Of a stretch of DNA of 7,578 nt, positions 1-4,840 are shown piece after piece (within the stretch, counting starts at the first letter, position 1; the number at the start of each line of letters is the position of its first letter). The DNA lies in the NCBI RefSeq assembly GCF_030042015.1, contig NZ_JASIAL010000011.1, positions 1-7,578 on the forward strand, given 5' to 3'. The DNA comes from Trebonia sp030042015 (lineage in GTDB: Bacteria > Actinomycetota > Actinomycetes > Streptosporangiales > Streptosporangiaceae). The notes beneath the pieces are model-generated. The model did no database searches, was not told the DNA's origin, and saw only the letters and a program-made list of their open reading frames with translations. A program made the position numbers and the translations under genes.

Positions 1-302
1 ACCTGGCCGGTGCCGTAGATGAAGCCGCCTGCGGTGTCAAACACGAGGTTGACCGGGGCGGTCAGCCCCGAGACGTACGCGTAGTAGAGCATGTCGTAGC
101 CGACGGTCGTGCCCTTGCTGTTCACGTCGGTGTCCTGCAGGGCGCCCGTCGTCAGGCTGAAATCGTCGGTGGCCTTCGTCACCGAGGTGAACTTCAGGGT
201 GTGCGATGCGGTGCTCGCACTGGCGGCGGCGGGGAGCAGGAATGCCCCGGCACCGGCGAGGGCGGCTGCTGCCGTTATGGCGATGGTCGTGCGTAGCTTC
301 AT
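1..302 (-). CDS. Secreted small protein, 5' part only
   Basis: Partial: the first 100 codons are visible and the gene leaves the window at base 1. The start is the ATG at 302-300, preceded by an AGTAGGGG-like purine stretch. Seen: a Sec-type signal peptide with K2 and R4, an Ala-rich hydrophobic core at about residues 5-27, and an ASA cleavage motif ending near residue 29. The mature part begins STASHTLKFTSV and runs through KGTTVGYDMLYYAYVSG to FDTAGGFIYGTGQ. Inference: the spacing of a GYD segment followed by a hydrophobic strand and a G-rich strand resembles small exported beta-barrel proteins of the allene-oxide-cyclase-like/dirigent-like type common in actinomycetes. The diagnostic C-terminal half is missing, so the family is only a suggestion. 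Export outside the membrane is much surer than the fold. It is divergent from nadE and shares a 202-bp upstream region with it. Confidence 0.8.
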   Translation of the reverse strand, partial: MKLRTTIAITAAAALAGAGAFLLPAAASASTASHTLKFTSVTKATDDFSLTTGALQDTDVNSKGTTVGYDMLYYAYVSGLTAPVNLVFDTAGGFIYGTGQ

Positions 303-337
303 CGGAACCCCTACTCAGATGCGACCGCCGGGAAGGC

Positions 338-356
338 GATCTTGCGGTGATCTTGC
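338..356. repeat. Direct repeat GATCTTGC, two copies 11 bp apart
   Basis: Two identical octamers at 338-345 and 349-356 with an 11-bp centre-to-centre spacing, about one helical turn. They lie between the candidate promoter at 360-388 and the ATG of the secreted-protein gene, in its putative leader. Same-face spacing suits a regulator binding site, but a chance repeat is possible. Confidence 0.5.
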
Positions 357-359
357 CGC

Positions 360-388
360 TAGTGTGCCAGTTGTTCCCTTTTCGTCAA
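360..388 (-). promoter_or_regulatory. Candidate sigma-70-type promoter of the secreted-protein gene
   Basis: On the minus strand, TTGACG (388-383) is followed 17 nt later by ACACTA (365-360), a weak -10 match. This would place the transcript start near 353 and give a leader of about 50 nt before the ATG at 302. The -35 hexamer and spacing are good and the -10 is poor, so this is only a candidate. Confidence 0.4.
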
Positions 389-492
389 GGTCGGCGCGAA
401 TTCGCCAGGAGGCGGGGCGGCGGGGCAGGCGCCACGGATCGTTCGGGATGAAGGGGACAATGCCGGGAACGGAGGGACAGCGGCGGGCGGCC

Positions 493-507
493 TAAGCTTT
501 ATGCGTG
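493..507 (+). promoter_or_regulatory. Candidate -10 element for a leaderless nadE mRNA
   Basis: TAAGCT at 493-498 matches the TAnnnT core of actinobacterial -10 elements and ends 6 bases before the GTG start at 505, so a transcript would begin at or next to the start codon. There is no Shine-Dalgarno site at a usable distance: the GGAGGG at 471-476 is about 28 bases from the GTG. The in-frame TAA at 493-495 rules out any start further upstream. No good -35 is seen. Leaderless genes are common in actinobacteria, which makes this a reasonable reading but not a proven one. Confidence 0.4.
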
Positions 508-2379
508 CCTCAACTGCGGATCGCCCTTGCCCAGGTGAACGCCACCGTCGGTGACCTGACGGGGAACGCCGAGCTGATCGTCGAGTGGACGAGGCGCGGC
601 GCGCGGCGCGGGGCCCGGGTCGTGCTCTTTCCCGAGATGGCGCTCACCGGGTACCCCGTGGAGGACCTGGCGCTGCGGGCCTCGTTCGTCGAGGCGTCCG
701 TCGCCGCCGTGCACGATGTGGCCGAGCGGCTGGGCGTGGAGGGGCTGGGCGGGGTCGCGGTCGTCGTGGGGTACCTGGACCGGCGGACCGACCTGGCGCC
801 GCGCACCGGGCTGCCGGCCGGCGCGCCGCTTGACGCGGCGGCCGTGCTGTACGGCGGGCGGGTCGTGATCACCAGCGCCAAGCATCACCTGCCGAACTAC
901 GGCGTGTTCGACGAGTACCGCTACTTCGTGCCGGGCAACACGCTGCCTGTGTTCCGGCTTCCTGCCGCGGGCTCCGGCGGGGCGGCGGTCGACGTCGCGG
1001 TCGCGATCTGCGAGGACCTGTGGCAGGACGGCGGGCCGGTGGCGGTGTGCCGGCGGGCCGGGGCGGGCCTGCTCGTGGTGCCGAACGCCTCGCCGTACGA
1101 GCGCGGCAAGGATGACGTGCGGCTGGAGCTGTGCGTGCGGCGGGCGCGCGAGGCGGGGGCGGCGCTCGCCTACTGCAACCTGATCGGCGGGCAGGACGAG
1201 CTGGTCTTCGACGGTGACTCGATCCTGGTGTCCGCCGCCGGCGAGCTGCTCGCGCGCGGCCCGCAGTTCGAGGAGGTGCTGATCGTCGCCGACCTGGAGC
1301 TGCCCGCGGCGGGGGGCGTCCCGGCGCAGACGGCGGTGGACGCGGGCGACGGGAGCGTGATCACGATCGAGCGGGTGACGCTGCCCGCGGTCGCGCAGCC
1401 GACCGTCGTGATGCCCGCGATGGACGACGGTGCGGCCGGGCCGGCATCGACGGGCGTGCGGGAGGAGGGCGCCGAGCCGGCCGGCGGGCCGTTCTGGCCC
1501 CGGCTTTCCGACCCGGCGCAGGTGTACGCGGCGCTGGTGACCGGGGTCAGGGACTACGCGCGGAAGAACGGCTTCCGGTCGGTGATCCTCGCGCTGTCGG
1601 GCGGCATCGACTCGGCGCTGACCGCGACGATCGCCGCCGACGCGATCGGGCCGCAGAACGTGCACGTGGTGCTGATGCCGAGCCGCTACTCCTCAGGCCA
1701 CTCGATCACCGACGCCGAGGACCTGGTCAAGCGCCAGGGGCTGCACGCGCGGACCGTGCCGATCCAGCCGATCGTGGACGCGTTCACCGCCGAGCTCGAC
1801 GGCTTCCCCGTCTTGGGGCTGCCCGCCGAGAACCTGCAGTCCCGGGTGCGCGGCGTGATCAACATGGCGCTGTCCAACGCCGGCGGGCACCTCGTGCTCA
1901 CCACCGGCAACAAGAGCGAGCTCGCGACCGGCTACTCGACGCTGTATGGCGACTCGGCCGGCGGGTTCGGCCCGATCAAGGACGTGCCCAAGACGCTGGT
2001 GTGGGAGCTGTCGAGATGGCGCAATGATCATGCCGAACGGAACGGGGCGACTCCCCCGATCCCGCCCAGCTCGATCGCCAAGCCGCCGTCCGCCGAGCTG
2101 GCTCCCGGGCAGCTGGACACCGACTCCCTGCCGCCGTACGAGGTGCTCGACGCGCTGCTCGACGACTACGTGGAAAAGGACATGGGCTCGGCCGAGCTGA
2201 TCGCGGCCGGCCACGACCCGGCGCTGGTCGAACGGGTCATCCGGCTTGTCGACACCGCCGAGTACAAACGGCGCCAGTACCCGCCTGGGCCCAAGATCAG
2301 CCAGAAGAACTTCGGCCGCGACCGCAGGCTGCCGATCACCAACCGCTGGCGGGAAGCGCTAGATCACGGGCCTGCCTGA
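505..2379 (+). CDS. nadE: Glutamine-dependent NAD+ synthetase
   Basis: Catalyses the last step of NAD+ synthesis: nicotinic acid adenine dinucleotide, ATP and glutamine give NAD+, AMP, PPi and glutamate, in the cytoplasm. The protein has 624 residues in two domains. Residues 1 to about 270 are a nitrilase-type glutaminase with the expected triad: E44 in LFPEMALTGYP, K126 in SAKHHLPNYGVFDEYRYF, C169 in AICEDLWQDGG. Residues about 335-624 are the synthetase: ATP-pyrophosphatase loop SGGIDS (365-370), LTTGNKSELATGYSTLYGD (465-483), KPPSAEL (526-532), and the conserved tail RRQYPPGPKIS to RRLPITNRWR. A linker of about 60 residues rich in Ala, Gly and Pro joins them. The first start codon after the in-frame stop at 493 is the GTG at 505. 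The last 14 codons overlap the GMC gene on the other strand. No motif is missing, so it should be active. Confidence 0.97.
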   Translation: MPQLRIALAQVNATVGDLTGNAELIVEWTRRGARRGARVVLFPEMALTGYPVEDLALRASFVEASVAAVHDVAERLGVEGLGGVAVVVGYLDRRTDLAPRTGLPAGAPLDAAAVLYGGRVVITSAKHHLPNYGVFDEYRYFVPGNTLPVFRLPAAGSGGAAVDVAVAICEDLWQDGGPVAVCRRAGAGLLVVPNASPYERGKDDVRLELCVRRAREAGAALAYCNLIGGQDELVFDGDSILVSAAGELLARGPQFEEVLIVADLELPAAGGVPAQTAVDAGDGSVITIERVTLPAVAQPTVVMPAMDDGAAGPASTGVREEGAEPAGGPFWPRLSDPAQVYAALVTGVRDYARKNGFRSVILALSGGIDSALTATIAADAIGPQNVHVVLMPSRYSSGHSITDAEDLVKRQGLHARTVPIQPIVDAFTAELDGFPVLGLPAENLQSRVRGVINMALSNAGGHLVLTTGNKSELATGYSTLYGDSAGGFGPIKDVPKTLVWELSRWRNDHAERNGATPPIPPSSIAKPPSAELAPGQLDTDSLPPYEVLDALLDDYVEKDMGSAELIAAGHDPALVERVIRLVDTAEYKRRQYPPGPKISQKNFGRDRRLPITNRWREALDHGPA

Positions 2380-3913
2380 CCGAAAGACCCACCGACGTCA
2401 GCTCACTGGGCCTGTCGCGTGCCGTCAGCGCGCCGGCCGCCGGCGCGCAGCACAGCCGTGCCGCCAGGTGCTCGCCGACCCGGATGGCGTTCGCCATGAT
2501 CGTCAGCGCCGGGCTCACCGCGCCGATGCTCGGAAAGAAGCTGGCGTCGACGACGTACAGGTTGTCCAGTTCGTGCGCCCGGCAGCTCGGGTCAAGGACG
2601 GACGTGGCCGGGTCGGCGCCCGCCCGGCAGGTGCCCGCGTAATCCGCGGCGGGGGGGCCGCCCCTGGCCGGTCCGCTCGGGGCCGCCTGCGCGATCATCT
2701 TCGTTCCGCTCAGCATCGTGCGCAGGCTCCGGTAGAGCAGCCGGGCCGCCCCGTCGCCAGTGGCGACGTGCGCCAGGCGCACCCGGCCCTGGCCATCGAC
2801 GGTGACCCGGTTGGCCGGCCTGGGCAGGTCCTCGGTGGTCAGCCGGAAACCGACGGCGCGGCCGGCGAGCAGCTGGATGCTGCCGAGCGGCCACCTCGCC
2901 TGACGGCCGCCGAGATAGAAGTCGTTCAGGCCGAGGGTCTCCTGGAATCCGGCGCAATGAGGCCCCTTGACAACGCACGTCACGTCAGTGTGGTTGTGGC
3001 ACATGAGGTTGCGGCCAACCTGCCCCGATCCGTTGCCCAGCCCGCCCGGGTGGGCCTCGCACGCGGACCCGAGCAGGATCCTCGCGGAGTTGACTGCGCC
3101 CGCGGCGAGCACCACGATGTCGCCGCGGTACACCTCGCGCGCGCCGGCGCGGGTGGCCACGACACCGGTGACCGACCGGCCACGGGAGTCGGTCTCCAGC
3201 CGGGTGACCTCGGCGCCGACAAGCAGGGTGACGTTCGGGAGGTCGAGCAGCGGTCGCACCGCGATGACGTCCGCGTCCGCCCTGGCGTGCCGCACGCACG
3301 GGGAACCATCGCTCGTGCCGCAGCGGGCGCACCGGCCGGGACCGGCTTGCCGCGCCCGCGCCCCCGTCCCCGGCGGGTCCGGCTCGCCGGGCAGCACGCC
3401 TGTCGGCGTGTGGAAGGGCTGATAGCCGGCCAGGGTCAGCTCGTCGGCGAGCTGCTGAACGATCGGGTCGTGGGTGACCGGAGGCCACAGGTACTCCAGC
3501 GACCAGGAACCCTCGGTGGGGTCCTCCCCGTGCTTGCCGTGCACCTGGTACAGCCACTCCGCCTTGTCGTACCAGGGCTCGAACTCGGCATAGCCGAACG
3601 GCCACGCCGGGGACGCGCCGTCGATGTGACCGATGCTGGCGAAGTCCATCGGGCGGAGCCTGCACAACGCCGCGCCGTACACCTTGGTGGCGCCGCCCAC
3701 GTAGTAGTGGACGGCAGGCGAGAACGGGCGGCCGTGCGCGTCGTACCACGTCTCCGCGGTCTGCGCGCTGCCCTGCCGGGCCATCGGCGCGAACCCGCCG
3801 CGTTCTATGATCAAGATCCGCTTCCCCGTAGGGGCCAGCGTGTGCGCCAGAGTCCCGCCCCCTGCACCACTCCCGACGATGATGATGTCGAACTCCTCCG
3901 CCACAACTGTCAC
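2336..3913 (-). CDS. GMC-family FAD oxidoreductase, apparently degenerate
   Basis: The family oxidises alcohols, sugars or sterols with FAD; this protein's substrate is unknown. Seen in 525 residues: FDIIIVGSGAGGGTLAHTLA (8-27) is the FAD-binding Rossmann loop with IIERGG at its end (35-40), then HYYVGGATKVYGAAL (69-83), a Cys-rich GRCARCGTSDGSPC (193-206), DIVVLAAGAVNSARILLGS (265-283) and LDNLYVVDASFFPS (449-462). Oddities: in the active-site loop the usual AHQxGT reads ADYAGT, so the catalytic His is D424. The usual Asn of AVNPALT is S467. Segments near residues 42-52 and 346-356 look shortened against relatives I remember. The last 38 residues go beyond the normal end and overlap nadE. 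The start is the GTG at 3913; a stop at 3937 precludes an earlier ATG and no Shine-Dalgarno site is seen. It may be a decaying gene or an altered enzyme. Confidence 0.88.
   Translation of the reverse strand: MTVVAEEFDIIIVGSGAGGGTLAHTLAPTGKRILIIERGGFAPMARQGSAQTAETWYDAHGRPFSPAVHYYVGGATKVYGAALCRLRPMDFASIGHIDGASPAWPFGYAEFEPWYDKAEWLYQVHGKHGEDPTEGSWSLEYLWPPVTHDPIVQQLADELTLAGYQPFHTPTGVLPGEPDPPGTGARARQAGPGRCARCGTSDGSPCVRHARADADVIAVRPLLDLPNVTLLVGAEVTRLETDSRGRSVTGVVATRAGAREVYRGDIVVLAAGAVNSARILLGSACEAHPGGLGNGSGQVGRNLMCHNHTDVTCVVKGPHCAGFQETLGLNDFYLGGRQARWPLGSIQLLAGRAVGFRLTTEDLPRPANRVTVDGQGRVRLAHVATGDGAARLLYRSLRTMLSGTKMIAQAAPSGPARGGPPAADYAGTCRAGADPATSVLDPSCRAHELDNLYVVDASFFPSIGAVSPALTIMANAIRVGEHLAARLCCAPAAGALTARDRPSELTSVGLSVRQARDLALPASGW
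2428..2448. terminator. Perfect hairpin just past nadE, inside the GMC coding tail
   Basis: The arms GCGCGCCGG (2428-2436) and CCGGCGCGC (2440-2448) are perfect 9-bp complements around a 3-nt loop. The structure lies 49 bp after the nadE stop and could end nadE transcription; by symmetry it could also act on the opposite strand. There is no T tract, as is usual for actinobacterial hairpin terminators. It falls in codons about 489-496 of the GMC gene, right where that family normally ends. Confidence 0.5.
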
Positions 3914-3921
3914 ATTCGCAC

Positions 3922-3931
3922 GCGCATGCGC
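3922..3931. promoter_or_regulatory. Palindrome GCGCATGCGC before the GMC start
   Basis: A perfect 10-bp palindrome 8 bases upstream of the GTG at 3913. It lies where a repressor could block transcription start or ribosome entry. GC-rich short palindromes occur by chance in such DNA, so the function is uncertain. Confidence 0.25.
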
Positions 3932-3973
3932 CGCCTAACCTCACCCCTTGCGGATGAAGCCAGGCGAGACGGC

Positions 3974-3998
3974 GAGCGGGCGGGGTTCCCCGCGGCTC
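3974..3998 (-). terminator. Hairpin terminator after the CMD-like gene
   Basis: GCGGGG (3980-3985) and CCCCGC (3988-3993) form a perfect 6-bp stem with a 2-base TT loop, which is tight. A second 4-bp helix, GAGC (3974-3977) with GCTC (3995-3998), can stack outside a small internal loop. It begins about 21 bases after the stop of the CMD-like gene and precedes the GMC gene. No U tract follows. This placement argues that the CMD-like and GMC genes are not simply one operon. Confidence 0.5.
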
Positions 3999-4019
3999 TT
4001 GCTTTACGGTCCCGGCCGG

Positions 4020-4400
4020 TCAGCCTCCTGCGTCCACGTCCGGCGACTGGCCGGGCAGCGGCAGGCCGAGCGCGAGCATGATCTCGGGCGCCGCGGCCAT
4101 CACCTTGGGACCGCCGACCTGCGGCGCGATCGCGAAGAGCACGCCCAGGATGTCCTTGGGCGAGACGCCCGCGGCCACGGCGTTTTCCACCTGCCACTGG
4201 TAGGACGCGGGGGGCGCGTCGAGCGCCACCAGGGCGGCTATCTTGACGAGCGAGAACGTGCGCGCGTCCAGGCCGCTCGTGTGCCGCCACTGCTCGCGGT
4301 ATTCCAGGCCCTCGGCCAGCAAGTCGATGTCGCCCGCCGAGAGCCCCATGAGCGCGTCTCTGGTCACGTCATCGACCTGCGCCCTGAGTGGACTTGTCAT
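4020..4400 (-). CDS. Carboxymuconolactone decarboxylase-like (AhpD-fold) protein
   Basis: A protein of 126 residues, all-helical in appearance. The core TFSLVKIAALVALDAPPASY (48-67), followed by VENAVAAGVSPKDILGVLFA (71-90) and IAPQVGGPKVMAAAPEIMLA (91-110), matches the CMD/AhpD-fold pattern: a helix pair, an AGVSxxDIxGVL turn and an APxVGxPxVxxAAP helix. Known of the family: members include gamma-carboxymuconolactone decarboxylase and the peroxidase partner AhpD. Seen here: there is no cysteine, so the CxxC redox centre of AhpD is absent and a peroxidase role is unlikely; there is also no His in the core. Actinobacteria carry many such Cys-less members of unknown function. The start is the ATG at 4400, well supported by AAAGGAG 7 bases upstream. 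It is divergent from the DUF3040-like gene and co-directional with the GMC gene, 106 bp away. Confidence 0.85.
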   Translation of the reverse strand: MTSPLRAQVDDVTRDALMGLSAGDIDLLAEGLEYREQWRHTSGLDARTFSLVKIAALVALDAPPASYQWQVENAVAAGVSPKDILGVLFAIAPQVGGPKVMAAAPEIMLALGLPLPGQSPDVDAGG

Positions 4401-4411
4401 CGGTTGGCTCC

Positions 4412-4440
4412 TTTCCGCCGATTCCGTCGATTCCGTCGAT
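4412..4440. repeat. 9-bp tandem repeat GATTCCGTC in the CMD leader
   Basis: Two perfect copies of GATTCCGTC (4420-4428 and 4429-4437) are followed by a partial GAT and preceded by a degenerate copy, TTTCCGCC (4412-4419). The array sits directly upstream of, and touches, the Shine-Dalgarno site of the CMD-like gene. On the mRNA strand it reads GACGGAATC. Confidence 0.6.
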
Positions 4441-4502
4441 GAGGGGCGGGCACTATCGGCGGTCTCACGTCAAGGCTGGTCGGCCGGCCGGCGCCCGCAC
4501 GT

Positions 4503-4540
4503 CACCCCCGCGGGGTGGTCTGCTGGCTGCCCGCGGGCAG
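4503..4540. promoter_or_regulatory. Two short dyads in the divergent CMD/DUF3040 region
   Basis: CACCCC (4503-4508) pairs with GGGGTG (4512-4517) across 3 bases, and CTGCCCGCGGGCAG (4527-4540) is a perfect 14-bp palindrome. Both lie about 95-130 bp upstream of the DUF3040-like start and over 100 bp upstream of the CMD start, where operators for a divergent pair would be expected. A TTGACG hexamer is present on the minus strand at 4473-4468, but I see no matching -10. The rest of the 233-bp gap shows nothing further. Confidence 0.3.
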
Positions 4541-4633
4541 AGTCCGGTGCCCGGCAGGTACCCGCGGCGGGTGATGTCCGGTGCCACCTGCGCGCCGAGA
4601 ATGTCAGCGACCCGGACGAGACTGGAGGCCACG

Positions 4634-4840
4634 ATGAGCCTGCCCCTCAGCGAACGCCGCAAGCTTCGCGAGATCGAACAAGGCATCACAAGCAGCGATC
4701 CGCGCCTGGCGGGGCTGTACTCGATGTTCGCCAAGCTCAGCGTGTTCGAGGCCATGCCGCGGGTAGAGCGCATCCGCGCCGGATTGTTCCGGCGCGCGGC
4801 GCGAGTCAAGCAGAAGGTCACGCTCTGGGCCGCCAGCTAG
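4634..4840 (+). CDS. Small DUF3040-like protein
   Basis: A protein of 68 residues. The start MSLPLSERRKLREIEQGI and the following SSDPRLAGLYSMFAKL match the N-terminal helix pattern of DUF3040 proteins (PLSExExRxLxxIExxLxxxDPxLA), a family of unknown function almost confined to actinobacteria. The usual members are about 100-130 residues and carry two membrane helices after this segment. Here the tail, FEAMPRVERIRAGLFRRAAR, is short and strongly basic with no membrane helix, so this is a short soluble form. The ATG at 4634 has GGAGG 5 bases upstream (4624-4628), which decides the start; an open frame continues upstream to 4388 but without a supported start. Its TAG stop overlaps the stop of the regulator gene on the other strand. 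Function is unknown; a nucleic-acid or membrane-surface role could be guessed from the basic tail but is not shown. Confidence 0.82.
   Translation: MSLPLSERRKLREIEQGITSSDPRLAGLYSMFAKLSVFEAMPRVERIRAGLFRRAARVKQKVTLWAAS

Noticed and set aside
499..1665. Long minus-strand open frame opposite nadE
   Set aside because: Arg/His/Pro-rich shadow of a gene with every expected NAD synthetase motif; no motif of its own.
2640..2700. A frameshift at the G7 run (2651-2657) as the cause of the missing GMC histidine
   Set aside because: I read the other two minus-strand frames across the region: neither restores a His-x-x-Gly-Thr motif, one hits a stop at once, and the annotated frame resumes family-like sequence (AGTCRAGADPATSVLD) right after the run.
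2468..4081. Long plus-strand open frame opposite the GMC gene
   Set aside because: No family-like segments, low-complexity Arg/Ala/Gly content; the minus strand carries clear FAD-binding motifs.
4479..4493. GGCCGGCCGGCGCC-like palindromic stretch in the divergent region
   Set aside because: Simple GC-only self-complementarity of the kind expected often in this composition; less convincing than the two dyads next to it.
4388..4633. A longer DUF3040-like protein starting at 4388
   Set aside because: The extra 82 codons overlap the CMD start and promoter region, look unlike protein, and the ATG at 4634 has a good GGAGG and begins exactly at the family's N-terminal motif.
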